Shown here: piece after piece, positions 53,701 through 62,451 of the stretch
Position numbering within the stretch: position 1 is the first letter of the stretch
How the letters are laid out: the number at the start of each line of letters is the position of its first letter
Source of the DNA: Comamonadaceae bacterium 2FH
Lineage (GTDB): Bacteria > Pseudomonadota > Gammaproteobacteria > Burkholderiales > Burkholderiaceae_C
Direction: 5' to 3'
Assembly (NCBI GenBank): GCA_005503335.1
Contig: SCMQ01000006.1
Location: 1 to 64,000 of the forward strand
Length of the DNA: 64,000 nt
Program-made: the position numbers and the translations under genes
Notes under the pieces: model-generated
Told to the model about the DNA's origin: nothing
Database searches by the model: none
The model's input: only the letters and a program-made list of their open reading frames with translations

Positions 53701-53955
53701 TCAGCCGCCTTCCCCCACGCGTGGTCTCGGCAACTTGATCTTCAGCGCCTTGAACCCTCGATCCCGCATGATGAACGCCTCCAACATGTGCGGGATCAGC
53801 GTGACGGCATCAACAGGCTCCCCGTATGCCTGCGCATGCAGCGCGGCATAGCGCTCCAGATCAGCCTTCAATGCCGTCGTCAGCGCAATCGTCAGCTTCA
53901 CCGTTTCGGTCTTGGGCAGCGGCCCCAGCCGCAGCTTACTAACGGACGTACTCAT
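53701..53955 (-). CDS. DUF2274 protein, ICE conjugation-block accessory
   Basis: An 84-residue basic protein ending the trb operon. LPKTETVKLTIALTTALKADLERYAALH (in parts) is a ribbon-helix-helix-like segment, and the ALHAQAYGEPVDAVTLIPHMLEAFI helix follows. The family is found after trbI in Tn4371-like ICEs and plasmids. It overlaps trbI by four bases (ATGA). Function unknown; DNA binding is plausible. Confidence 0.82.
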   Translation of the reverse strand: MSTSVSKLRLGPLPKTETVKLTIALTTALKADLERYAALHAQAYGEPVDAVTLIPHMLEAFIMRDRGFKALKIKLPRPRVGEGG

Positions 53956-55265
53956 TGCGAAGACCCCCTCTGGAAGAACAGCGGCTGGTAAGGCCGCAAG
54001 ATCAGATCCTTGCTCACCATCACCCGCACCGGAAACCCCGGCCGAATCGTCAGCGTCGGCTGGATGCTCATGTTCCGCTTGGTGATCTCCTGGCCAACCT
54101 GGTTCACCGTGTCCTGCACGCCCTGCCGCGCGGCAATGACAACGCGGTTGCCATCCGTCCGACTCTCTGGCGCAGCCAGCTCGGCCCCCACGCCCAGCAG
54201 CGTGGACAGCGCAGCGCCAGCGAGGATGCGGTCCCAATGCCAGTCCACTCCATCCTCCAGCCCGGCATAACCTGCCGGGTCGATCCCCGGCAAGCGGTCC
54301 AGCGCAATCGACGACGTATCCGGCAGGATCAGCCGCGTCCACACCAGCAAGACGCGCCGCTGCCCGAAAGACACCTGGCTGTCGTAGCGCCCGACCAACC
54401 GTGAGCCCTGCGGGATCAGCAAGTACCGCCCCGTCGCCGTGTCGTAGACCGCCTCCGTCACGTTGGCAATCACCTGCCCCGGCAAGTCGGAGTTGATGCC
54501 CGTCACCAGCGCAGCCGGAATGATGGTTCCCGCCATCACCTGGTAGGGCGACGCCGGCAATTGCAGACCACCCGGATTGCGCGTGGCCACATCGCCCGCA
54601 TTGGCGACAAACGCCTGCTTCTGTGCCTGCAGGTTCTGAGCGGCAGTCGGATCGGTCGATGCCGTTGGCGACGAATTGGATGCCAGTGCCGACGCCAACG
54701 GATTGAACGGCTGGTTACCCGAAGCCTGTACCGATGCTGGTGCCACAGGACTGCCGGTCGCCGTTCCAGCCGAAGCCGCCTTGGCACCACCACTGCTGCG
54801 GAAGAACACCGATGCGCGCGCAGCTTCCTCGGCATCCCGCAACCGTGCCAGCCGATCCGCATGCGCCGGATCGTTGTACGCCGCCGACACGTTGGCATTG
54901 GCGTTCCGCTCCGCATGGAGAATCGCAGGCCCCAAGTCCCCGGGCAGCGGCTCACCCAGTACCGGAACCGCGGGCCTGGCCGGCGGTGGCAGCTTCGAGT
55001 AGTCCTTGGGCAGTTGGTCCAGGTTTTCCGCTCGCGAGACACGGTCCACGTTGTACAGCTCGGCCGCCGTATCCTTGGCGTGCTTGGCCGGTTGCAGCGA
55101 CCACAGCGTCGCGCCCAGCACAAGGGCCGCCAGCAATCCGGCCAGAATCACCAGCATACGGCGGTTGAGCCGCACCACGGGTCGGGGCGGACTGCGCAGG
55201 GCCATGCCTTGAGGATCGGCCTTCTGCGCTCCTCGCGGTGTCTCCGCTGTTTCGGGCGCGCTCAT
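53952..55265 (-). CDS. trbI: Conjugation protein TrbI (VirB10-like)
   Basis: A 437-residue component of the type IV secretion channel. A single membrane anchor lies at about residues 33-55 (RMLVILAGLLAALVLGATLW). A Pro/Ser/Ala-rich periplasmic linker follows, then the C-terminal VirB10 beta-barrel domain (about 230-430) with VIANVTEAVYDTATGRYLLIPQGSRLVG in parts. VirB10 proteins link inner- and outer-membrane complexes and respond to ATP use. It overlaps the DUF2274 gene and starts 2 bases after trbG's end. Confidence 0.95.
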   Translation of the reverse strand: MSAPETAETPRGAQKADPQGMALRSPPRPVVRLNRRMLVILAGLLAALVLGATLWSLQPAKHAKDTAAELYNVDRVSRAENLDQLPKDYSKLPPPARPAVPVLGEPLPGDLGPAILHAERNANANVSAAYNDPAHADRLARLRDAEEAARASVFFRSSGGAKAASAGTATGSPVAPASVQASGNQPFNPLASALASNSSPTASTDPTAAQNLQAQKQAFVANAGDVATRNPGGLQLPASPYQVMAGTIIPAALVTGINSDLPGQVIANVTEAVYDTATGRYLLIPQGSRLVGRYDSQVSFGQRRVLLVWTRLILPDTSSIALDRLPGIDPAGYAGLEDGVDWHWDRILAGAALSTLLGVGAELAAPESRTDGNRVVIAARQGVQDTVNQVGQEITKRNMSIQPTLTIRPGFPVRVMVSKDLILRPYQPLFFQRGSSQ

Positions 55266-55267
55266 GC

Positions 55268-56296
55268 TCAGTGACTCCGTGCCGGGTTGCCCACGCCACC
55301 CACACCATCGGTGCGCTCGATGCGCACCACCTGCGCCTGTTTGTCACCCAGCCGCAGCTCTGCCGCGCCGAACAAGCGGTCCACGATGTAATACGGCGAG
55401 CGAAACCGGTAGTTCACCAGTTGCCCGTCGCCCTGCGGGCCAATGACGAACAGTGGCGGCAGTTCGCCTTGCGCAATGCCGCCGGGGAATTGGATGTAGA
55501 CCCGCTGCCCGTCATCGAATGCCCGCAGCGGCTTCCACGACGGGCTGTCACCCGTGATGGCATAGCGGAACTTGATTTGCTCCAGCGAAAGACCCGAATC
55601 CACGGGCGCGGCAGCTTGGGCTTTCTGCGCCTGGCGCTGCAAAGCCAGCATCCTGTCCTTCGGGTAGTCCCAGGACACCGAAGCCATCCAGGCCTGCGGC
55701 GTCGAGGACAGCTCCAGCAGATAGGTGCGGCGGTTCGTCGTGATGACCAGGTTGGTTTTCAGGCCAACGCGGGTGGGTTTCACCAGAATGTTCACGCGCA
55801 GTGTGGCCCCTGCACCGCTGGCCGTGTCGCCCACGATCCAGCGCACCGTGTCACCGGCAGACACGGTCACCAGTTCTTCGCCCTCCTGCAATGCAATCAC
55901 GGTCACGCGGCCGGGGCTGGCGTAGACCTGGTACAGCGCGCCATCGGCATAGGGCCAGACCTGGATCGCGTTGACGTAGCCCTCGCGCGTCGGGGCGATG
56001 CGGGCTTCTTCATTGGCCCGTGAAACGCGCAGCTTTTCATCGGCGGGCTCAGCCACCGGCCCGAGGCTCTGCACCGTGGAAGGTAACGGCAACGGTTTGA
56101 GCTGCTCCGGCAGGGGCAAAGGCTTCGACACCTCCACCACTTCGACGGGCTTGGGTGGATCCGGCAGCCGTTGCGCGGCCACGGGCTCGTCCAGGGTGAT
56201 GACGGGCGGCTTGCCCTGGGCGGCACAACCAGCGATGTTCAAGAGTGTCGCCGCCAGGATCAGCGGCAATACGTAAATCCGGATCTGTGTCTTCAT
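55268..56296 (-). CDS. trbG: Conjugation protein TrbG (VirB9-like outer-membrane component)
   Basis: A 342-residue periplasmic/outer-membrane protein. The N-terminus is a lipoprotein signal with a lipobox ending in Cys (LNIAGC near residue 24). A Pro-rich segment follows, then the CagX/VirB9 domain in the C-terminal half (VLALQRQAQ, FAYAITGDSPSWKPLRAF-like DGQRVYIQFP and NYRFRSPYYIVDRLF in parts). It forms the outer-membrane core ring with TrbI. It overlaps trbF by four bases. Confidence 0.94.
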   Translation of the reverse strand: MKTQIRIYVLPLILAATLLNIAGCAAQGKPPVITLDEPVAAQRLPDPPKPVEVVEVSKPLPLPEQLKPLPLPSTVQSLGPVAEPADEKLRVSRANEEARIAPTREGYVNAIQVWPYADGALYQVYASPGRVTVIALQEGEELVTVSAGDTVRWIVGDTASGAGATLRVNILVKPTRVGLKTNLVITTNRRTYLLELSSTPQAWMASVSWDYPKDRMLALQRQAQKAQAAAPVDSGLSLEQIKFRYAITGDSPSWKPLRAFDDGQRVYIQFPGGIAQGELPPLFVIGPQGDGQLVNYRFRSPYYIVDRLFGAAELRLGDKQAQVVRIERTDGVGGVGNPARSH

Positions 56297-57000
56297 GGCT
56301 TCTTGGCTCCTTCAACCGATTCAAGTTCACGGCTCCAGGACAGGCCGTTGACGTAAATGCCGAGCGGGTTCTTGCGCAGCCGCTCCTCGGTGCGCGGCGG
56401 CTGCAGCGCAATCGACAGCACGGCCGTCCAGCGCTCCGTCCCGGAGGGCGCACCGCTGGCATAGTTGCGTTCAATCCAGCGCACCTGGAACGAGCTGTCG
56501 CTGGCCCGCACGACGCTGGTGACCTCCACGGCCACCGAGTTCTGCCCGATGCGCGAGAACGGGTCGTTGGTGCGGGCGTAGTCGTTCAGCGTGGCCGCGC
56601 CCCGGTCGGTGGTGTAGTCATAGGCCTGCAGCCAGTTCTGCCGCACCACGATGGGATCGATCGACAAGGACCGCACATCGGTCACGAACCGCGCCAGGTG
56701 GTAGGCGATCTGCGCGTCGGTGGGCTTGTACGGCGTGGCCGCTTCACCGACCGCGCGCACCTGGCCCGCGTTGTCCACCTCCACCACATAGGGCGTCACG
56801 ATGGACTGCGCCGAGCGCCACACCAGACCGCCGGCCATCAGCAAGGCCAGCGACAGACTGCCGAAGGCCATCAGCCGCCAGTTCCGGGCCTGCACGCGCG
56901 CGCTGCCGATGCGCTGGTCCCAGACCTGCCCGGCAGCCTGGTACGGGGTGATGGGCTCGGGCGTTTCCGAGTACCGCACCTGGGGTCGTTTAAACAGCAT
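56293..57000 (-). CDS. trbF: Conjugation protein TrbF (VirB8-like)
   Basis: A 235-residue bitopic inner-membrane protein of the mating channel. A cytoplasmic N-terminus of about 38 residues is followed by one span (LMAFGSLSLALLMAGGLVW) and the periplasmic VirB8 domain (about 65-225; conserved ERLRKNPLGIYVNGLSWSREL at the C-terminus, in parts). VirB8 proteins nucleate assembly. It lies 15 bases after trbL and overlaps trbG. Confidence 0.94.
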   Translation of the reverse strand: MLFKRPQVRYSETPEPITPYQAAGQVWDQRIGSARVQARNWRLMAFGSLSLALLMAGGLVWRSAQSIVTPYVVEVDNAGQVRAVGEAATPYKPTDAQIAYHLARFVTDVRSLSIDPIVVRQNWLQAYDYTTDRGAATLNDYARTNDPFSRIGQNSVAVEVTSVVRASDSSFQVRWIERNYASGAPSGTERWTAVLSIALQPPRTEERLRKNPLGIYVNGLSWSRELESVEGAKKP

Positions 57001-57015
57001 CGCTGAATCTCCTGG

Positions 57016-58392
57016 TCATGAATTCGAGTGGTCGCGCAAGCTCGGGCTAGCGCCACTGCCTCCGTGGTCCCCCGAACGCAAGGTGTGGGCGACGGTGGAC
57101 ACGCCGTGCGAGATGCGCTGCTGGCGCTGCAGGCGTTTCGCCCAGGCGGGTGCCGGCCCCGGTGCCGGCTCTTGTTCGGCTGCGCCGGCCCCAGCGGCCG
57201 AAACCGCCTGGGCGGGCGCAGCGGCTTCAGACACAAAACTCGCCACCCGGTCCTTGACCGCCTTGGCCCCTGCCGCAACACGCTGCCCTGCGGCACTGGC
57301 GCCGGTCTTGGCGACGTTGGCCAGGCCGGCACCGGCGGCGCGGACACCGCCACCGCCCGAGGCCGCGGCACCCGCCTGGTAGGCGGACTTCGCACTGCTG
57401 GCCAGCGCACTTGCCGACCGCGCTGCGGCGGCACCGCCACCAATGGCCGAGCGTGCGGCCCCCGGTGCCATGCGCGCACCGGCCGCAACCGCCGCGCCGC
57501 TCGCGGCAATGGCCGCACCCCCGGCCACCGCCAGACCCACAGCACCCAGGGCCGTACCGGCCGCGGCACCGGCACCGAGCTGCGGCGCACCCGACACCAG
57601 CCCGGTCGCGATGCTGGGCCCAAAGATGCCGAGGCCGAACATCGCCAGCGCGGCCAGCATGATGGTCAGTGCGTGGTCGATCGAGGGTTCAGTCCCAGGC
57701 GGCGTCCGAAACTCGGCAAACAAGCCTGAGCCGATCCCCACGATCACGGCCAGCACCAGCACCTTGATGCCCGACGACACCACATTGCCCAGCACCCGCT
57801 CGGCAAGAAACGCTGTCTTGTTCCACAGCGCAAACGGCACCAGCACAAAGCCCGCCAGCGTGGTCAGCTTGAACTCGATCAGCGTGACGAACAGCTGCAC
57901 CGCCAGGATGAAGAAACAGACGATCAGCACCAGCCACGCCAGGAACAGCACCACGATGACGTCGAGGTTGGCGAACACCTCGGGGAAACCCGTCAGGTCG
58001 CTGATCTGCGCCATGATGGGCCGCCCGGCATCGACGCCCACCTGGGCCAGCCGCCCCGGCTGCAGCAGCTGCGCCTGCGTCACCGTGGACCCCGATGCCA
58101 CCAGACCCAGCCCCGCAAAGGACCGGAACACGATGCCCGCCAGGCTGTTGAAGTTGCCGATGATGAAAGCGAAGGCCCCCACATAAAGCACCTTCTTGAT
58201 CAGCTTGCCGATCACGTCCTCGCCATGCCCGCTGGCGTGGCTCATGGCCCAGAACAGCCCGGCCAGCGTCATGTCGATCACCACCAGCGTGGTGGTCAGG
58301 AAAGCCACCTCACCGCGCAGCATGCCGAAACCCGAATCGATGTAGCGCGAGAAGACATCCAGAAAGCGATCGATGACGGACAGGTCGTTCAT
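57016..58392 (-). CDS. trbL: Conjugation protein TrbL (VirB6-like)
   Basis: A 458-residue polytopic inner-membrane protein. About six spans occupy residues 30-290 (FLTTTLVVIDMTLAGLFWAM, VLIVCFFILAVQLFVTLIEF, FGLGIFGPSIATGLV). The last 170 residues are a cytoplasmic Ala/Gly-rich tail with long Ala repeats and then a charged stretch, as usual for TrbL. The start is the ATG at 58392. It overlaps the TrbK-like gene by four bases. Confidence 0.93.
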   Translation of the reverse strand: MNDLSVIDRFLDVFSRYIDSGFGMLRGEVAFLTTTLVVIDMTLAGLFWAMSHASGHGEDVIGKLIKKVLYVGAFAFIIGNFNSLAGIVFRSFAGLGLVASGSTVTQAQLLQPGRLAQVGVDAGRPIMAQISDLTGFPEVFANLDVIVVLFLAWLVLIVCFFILAVQLFVTLIEFKLTTLAGFVLVPFALWNKTAFLAERVLGNVVSSGIKVLVLAVIVGIGSGLFAEFRTPPGTEPSIDHALTIMLAALAMFGLGIFGPSIATGLVSGAPQLGAGAAAGTALGAVGLAVAGGAAIAASGAAVAAGARMAPGAARSAIGGGAAAARSASALASSAKSAYQAGAAASGGGGVRAAGAGLANVAKTGASAAGQRVAAGAKAVKDRVASFVSEAAAPAQAVSAAGAGAAEQEPAPGPAPAWAKRLQRQQRISHGVSTVAHTLRSGDHGGSGASPSLRDHSNS

Positions 58393-58646
58393 GGCGCCCC
58401 ATCCTTCGACACGGGATCGTTCGCGTACGGCGACTGGCCCTCGCCCATGAAGCGGCGCCGCGTGGCCTGGGCCACGCGGTTGCACAGGACATCGCCCAGC
58501 TTCTCGTGATCGGCCTTGCACTGCGCGCGCAGTTCCTTCAGGCGCGCCAGATTGACGGCCAGCGCTTCGACGGAATCGGGCGGTGCGGACGGACTGCAGC
58601 CCGCCAGCACCAGGGCCGCTGCGATCGGAATGAGGAGATGCTTCAT
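58389..58646 (-). CDS. trbK: TrbK-like entry-exclusion lipoprotein
   Basis: An 85-residue small lipoprotein: signal peptide residues 1-16 with the lipobox LVLAGC and Cys near residue 16, then a charged helical part with a Cys pair (AQCKADHEKLGDVLCNRV) and a C-terminal RRRFMGEG stretch. Position between trbJ and trbL matches entry-exclusion (Eex/TrbK-alt) proteins that stop redundant transfer between cells carrying the same ICE. The start is the ATG at 58646; a GTG six bases upstream is less likely. Confidence 0.82.
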   Translation of the reverse strand: MKHLLIPIAAALVLAGCSPSAPPDSVEALAVNLARLKELRAQCKADHEKLGDVLCNRVAQATRRRFMGEGQSPYANDPVSKDGAP

Positions 58647-58655
58647 CGCCACCCC

Positions 58656-59384
58656 TCAGTGGCCGTAGAAATTCACGGAATGCGGCGTGTAGGCCGTGCC
58701 CTCCCCCTGGAACCGCCGCCGTACCTCGCGCGCACGTTCCTGCACCGCCACCTGGCGCGCCTGTTCCAGGGCGACAGCCCGGTCCTGGGTGATCTGCAGC
58801 TGCTGCGCCTGCATGGCTTGGCGGGATTGCAGGGCCAGCAGCTGGTTGGTGGCCTGCATCGCCTGCAAGGCCCCCACCGCCGACTGGCTGCGGTTCACCA
58901 GATTCGCCAGCGTCTGCTCGTCCGAGGCAAAGTTCTGCACCGCCTGCGACTGCACCTGGGTCGCGGTGCGCAAGGCCTCCAGCGAGTTGCGCCAGCGTGT
59001 GCGGGCGTCCAGCGCCATCTGGCTGCCCGCTATGGAGGCCGAGTAGGCATCGGGGTACAGCCGGGTGAACTCGGCTTCCATCTGCGAGACATTGAACGAC
59101 AGTCCCAGCGCCCGCTGGATCAGCTGGTTGGTCGCGGACAGCGCCGCCCGCAGCTCGGCCAGCGCGCTGTAATCCAGCCCCGTCAGGTTCTTCGCATCAT
59201 TGATCAGCATCTGCGCCTCGTTCTGCAACTGCCGGATCTGGTTGTTGATCTGCTCCAGCGTGCGCGCGGCCGTCAGGATGTTCTGAGAAAAATTCGAAGG
59301 ATCGAACACGATCCGCTGAGCCTGCGCGGCGGGCGCGGCCATCACCAGCATGGCGGCGGCGATGGCGATCAAGGTCTTCTTCAT
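58656..59384 (-). CDS. trbJ: Conjugation protein TrbJ (VirB5-like)
   Basis: A 242-residue periplasmic protein with a signal peptide (residues 1-22, cleaved near AQAQ) and a mostly helical, Gln-rich mature part (TLEQINNQIRQLQNEAQMLIND, in parts), which is the VirB5 minor pilin form. It ends in VNFYGH. It overlaps trbE by four bases and ends nine bases before the trbK-like ATG. It should tip or assemble the conjugative pilus. Confidence 0.93.
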   Translation of the reverse strand: MKKTLIAIAAAMLVMAAPAAQAQRIVFDPSNFSQNILTAARTLEQINNQIRQLQNEAQMLINDAKNLTGLDYSALAELRAALSATNQLIQRALGLSFNVSQMEAEFTRLYPDAYSASIAGSQMALDARTRWRNSLEALRTATQVQSQAVQNFASDEQTLANLVNRSQSAVGALQAMQATNQLLALQSRQAMQAQQLQITQDRAVALEQARQVAVQERAREVRRRFQGEGTAYTPHSVNFYGH

Positions 59385-61831
59385 GGTTGCTTCTCCTTTG
59401 CGATGGATGAAGGGGGCGGGAACGAAAGCATGAGGTCTGCGGCCCAGTCGAGGCCGCGATGGCGCAGCCAGGCGGCGGCAAAGTCCGAAGGGGGGACAGA
59501 GGCCGATACGGCGTCGATGTCACGCTGGTGCTCCGGCGTGGAGGCACCGGCAAACGCCAGCGCCACCGGCCCCAGGCCCAGATCGAAGACCCGGTTGCCC
59601 AGCCGCGACTGGTAGTAGTAATCCCGCTTCGGGGTCGCCTGGGCGACGATGTCGATCTGCCGGCCGTTGAGTCCGAAGCCCTCGTAGATGGCCCGGATCT
59701 GCGGCTCGGTCGCCTGCGGATTCGGCAGGAAGATGCGGCTGGCGCAGCTTTCGATGATGGCCGGGGCGATGGCCGAATCCTTGATGTCCGCCAGTGACTG
59801 GGTGGCGAAGATCACCGAGACGTTCTTCTTGCGCAGGGTCTTGAGCCACTGGCGGATGCGCGAGGCAAACACCGGGTCGTCCAGAAACACCCAGGCTTCG
59901 TCCAGGATCAGCAAGGTCGGTGCGCCATCGAAACGCTCCTCGAAGCGGGCGAACAGGTAGCGCAGCACCGCCAGCATGGCGGCCTTGCTGTGCATCAGCT
60001 CCTCCATCTCGAAGCTCTGCACGTCGGCCGTGCCCAGCCGGTCCCGGTCAGCGTCCAGCAAGTTGCCGTGGGCGCCGCCCAGCACATAGGGCTGCAGGGC
60101 CTGGCGCAAGGCGTTCGACTGCAGCAGCACCGACAGGCCGGTCAGGGTGCGCTGCTGGACAGGCGCGCTGGCGAGGTTGTTCAACGCAGACCACACTGCA
60201 TCCTTCTCTGCAGGACCGACGGCCACGCCTTCTTGAATCAAGCGGCCTTCGATCCACTCGGCCGCCCAGGCCCGGTAGCCATCCCGATCAATGCGAGCCA
60301 GTGGCTGGAAAGAAATGGTCCCCTCCGCGCCGCCATCCGCACCCAAGTCGTAGTGCTCGCCACCCAATCCGAGGATGGTGGCGCGGATCGAGCGCCCCAT
60401 GTCAAAGGCAAGGATGCGCGAGCCCGGATAGCGCCGGAATTGCAGCGCCAGCGTGGCCAGCAGCACCGACTTGCCCATGCCGATGGGACCGACCACCAAG
60501 GTGTTGCCGACGTCGCCGATGTGCGTGACCAGCCGAAACGGCGTCGCGCCATCGGTGCGCGTCACGATCAGGGGCGGGCCGTCCAGGTGCCGGTTGCGCT
60601 CCTGCCCGGCCCAGACGGCGGACACCGGCATCATGTGGGCCAGGTTCAAGGTCGAGACGATGGGCTGGCGCACGTTGGCATAGGCGTGGCCGGGGATCGA
60701 GGACAGCCAGGCATCGATCGCATTGAGGGTCTCGGGAATCGTCACGAAGCCGCGCCCCTGGATGGTCCGCTCCACCGCGCGCAGCTTCTCGTCGGCCGCC
60801 GTGGCATCGGCATCCAGCACCGTGACCGTCGCGGTCACATAACCAAAGGACACCTGGTCGCTGCCCAGTTCCTGCAAGGCCGCATCGGCGTCCGTCGCCT
60901 TGTTCGATGCATCGGAATCGACCAGCGGGCTTTCCTGCTGAAAGATGGTCTCACGCAACAGCGCGACGATGTTCTTGCGTTTGGCAAACCACTGGCGGCG
61001 CAAGCGCGTCAGTTCTTTCTCGGCTTCGGCCTTGTCCAGGCACAGAAAACGCGTGCTCCAACGGTAGGCAAAACCCAGGCGGTTCAAATCGTCGAGCAGA
61101 CCCGGCCAGGTCGAGGTCGGAAAGCCGCGCACCGTCAGCACACGCAGGTGATCGGAGCCCAGCATGGGCGCCAGCCCGCCGGTCAGTGGCTCGTCCGCCA
61201 GCAGGGCATCCAGGTGCATCGGCACCTCGGGCACCGCCACCGGATGACGCCGGGTCGAGACCGTGCCATGCAGGTAAGTCAAGGTCTGTGCGTCGTCCAG
61301 CCAGGCAATCTCGGGCATCACGCCTTCGAGCAGACCCAGGAAGCGCTCGGTCTCGGAAACGAACGATTCCAGGCGTTCGCGCCAGTTCACGCCTTCGGCC
61401 TTGGTGTTCTCGTATAGGAGCTTCGCGGCGCGCGCCGTGGACTCCTCGGGCGGCATGTAGAGCAGAGTCAGGTGGTAGACGCTCTCGAAGTGGCTGTCAG
61501 CCTCCTCGAAGGCGGCACGCCGCTCCTCATCGACCAGCCAGGACAAGGGCTCCGGAAACACGGATTCCGGGTAGTCCGCCGCCTCGCGGCGTTCGGCCTC
61601 CACGAACAAGGCCCAGCCGGACCCCAGGCGGCGCAAGGCGTTGTTGAGGCGCGCGGACGTCGCGAGCAACTCGCCCTGCGTCGCGCTGTCCAGGTCCGGC
61701 CCGCGGAAACGGGCGGTGCGCTGGAACGCGCCGTCCTTGTTGAGCACGACGCCGGGAGCGACCAGCCCAGCCCAAGGCAGCCAGTCGGCCAGCAGCGCCG
61801 GGCGCTTGCGGTATTCAGCAAGATGCAGCAT
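59381..61831 (-). CDS. trbE: Conjugation ATPase TrbE (VirB4-like)
   Basis: An 816-residue ATPase, the largest gene of the block. The N-terminal CagE/VirB4 domain covers about residues 1-400. The Walker A motif GPIGMGKSVL is at about 448-457, the Walker B LLILDEAW near 650, and the VIFATQSLADIKDS motif near 690 is diagnostic of VirB4. It energises pilus assembly and transfer at the inner membrane. It starts 18 bases after trbD and overlaps trbJ. Confidence 0.96.
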   Translation of the reverse strand: MLHLAEYRKRPALLADWLPWAGLVAPGVVLNKDGAFQRTARFRGPDLDSATQGELLATSARLNNALRRLGSGWALFVEAERREAADYPESVFPEPLSWLVDEERRAAFEEADSHFESVYHLTLLYMPPEESTARAAKLLYENTKAEGVNWRERLESFVSETERFLGLLEGVMPEIAWLDDAQTLTYLHGTVSTRRHPVAVPEVPMHLDALLADEPLTGGLAPMLGSDHLRVLTVRGFPTSTWPGLLDDLNRLGFAYRWSTRFLCLDKAEAEKELTRLRRQWFAKRKNIVALLRETIFQQESPLVDSDASNKATDADAALQELGSDQVSFGYVTATVTVLDADATAADEKLRAVERTIQGRGFVTIPETLNAIDAWLSSIPGHAYANVRQPIVSTLNLAHMMPVSAVWAGQERNRHLDGPPLIVTRTDGATPFRLVTHIGDVGNTLVVGPIGMGKSVLLATLALQFRRYPGSRILAFDMGRSIRATILGLGGEHYDLGADGGAEGTISFQPLARIDRDGYRAWAAEWIEGRLIQEGVAVGPAEKDAVWSALNNLASAPVQQRTLTGLSVLLQSNALRQALQPYVLGGAHGNLLDADRDRLGTADVQSFEMEELMHSKAAMLAVLRYLFARFEERFDGAPTLLILDEAWVFLDDPVFASRIRQWLKTLRKKNVSVIFATQSLADIKDSAIAPAIIESCASRIFLPNPQATEPQIRAIYEGFGLNGRQIDIVAQATPKRDYYYQSRLGNRVFDLGLGPVALAFAGASTPEHQRDIDAVSASVPPSDFAAAWLRHRGLDWAADLMLSFPPPSSIAKEKQP

Positions 61832-61849
61832 GGGTTCTCTCCAGCAGCG

Positions 61850-62122
61850 TCACACGTCCAGCAACACGCGGTGCTTGACGTGCCGGGTGAAGACCGCCAT
61901 GAACTGCGGATCGAGCCGCGCCCCCCAGACGGCCAGCGAATGGCCCACGATCCAGAATGCAATGCCCGGGAGCCACAGCTGCAATCCCAGCCCCACGGCA
62001 GCGGCCAGCGTGCCGTTGGCAATAGCCACGGTGCGCGGCGCCCCGCCCATCAGGATCGGTTCGGTCAGCGAGCGGTGCAAGGGCACCTCAAAGCCTGGCG
62101 CGTCGGCGGTGGGCGTGCTCAT
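61850..62122 (-). CDS. trbD: Conjugation protein TrbD (VirB3-like)
   Basis: A 90-residue inner-membrane protein: a Pro-rich start with EVPLHRSLTEPILMGGAPR, then two closely spaced spans (about residues 33-48 and 52-68), then WGARLDPQFMAVFTRHV, all typical of VirB3/TrbD. It overlaps trbC by four bases. The start at 62122 was chosen over a longer frame because it follows the trbC overlap and the family length. Confidence 0.93.
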   Translation of the reverse strand: MSTPTADAPGFEVPLHRSLTEPILMGGAPRTVAIANGTLAAAVGLGLQLWLPGIAFWIVGHSLAVWGARLDPQFMAVFTRHVKHRVLLDV

Positions 62123-62451
62123 GCCAGCACCGCCCCGCCCGAGAAGCTGAAGAAGGTCAGGAAGAAGGACGACGCGGCGAACGCGATCGACAGCCCGAAG
62201 ACGATCTGCACCAGCTTCCGAAAGCCGCCATTGGTGTCCCCGAAAGCCAGCGCCAGACCGGTGGTGATGATGACGATCACCGCGATGATGCGCGCCACCG
62301 GTCCCTGAATGGACTCCAGGATTGACTGCAGCGGCCCTTCCCAGGGCATGTTCGATCCCGCCGCATGCGCGGACCCCGCAATGGCCCACAACAACGCGAC
62401 AACGGTAGCAGCCTGCAAAACAGGTTTTACGGAAATGCGCAGATTCGTCAT
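62119..62451 (-). CDS. trbC: Conjugation pilin TrbC (VirB2-like)
   Basis: A 110-residue prepilin. The N-terminal signal region (about 10-29, cleaved near AHAAG) is followed by two hydrophobic spans (GPVARIIAVIVIITTGLALAFG and VFGLSIAFAASSFFLTFFSF, in parts) separated by a short loop, the pattern of pilins that are processed and sometimes cyclised. It overlaps trbB and trbD by four bases each. Confidence 0.94.
   Translation of the reverse strand: MTNLRISVKPVLQAATVVALLWAIAGSAHAAGSNMPWEGPLQSILESIQGPVARIIAVIVIITTGLALAFGDTNGGFRKLVQIVFGLSIAFAASSFFLTFFSFSGGAVLA

Noticed and set aside
57016-57500. Ala/Gly-rich repeats as a possible CRISPR or tandem repeat
   Set aside because: They are the low-complexity C-terminal tail of TrbL with no regular repeat unit or spacers; no CRISPR array was seen anywhere in the window.
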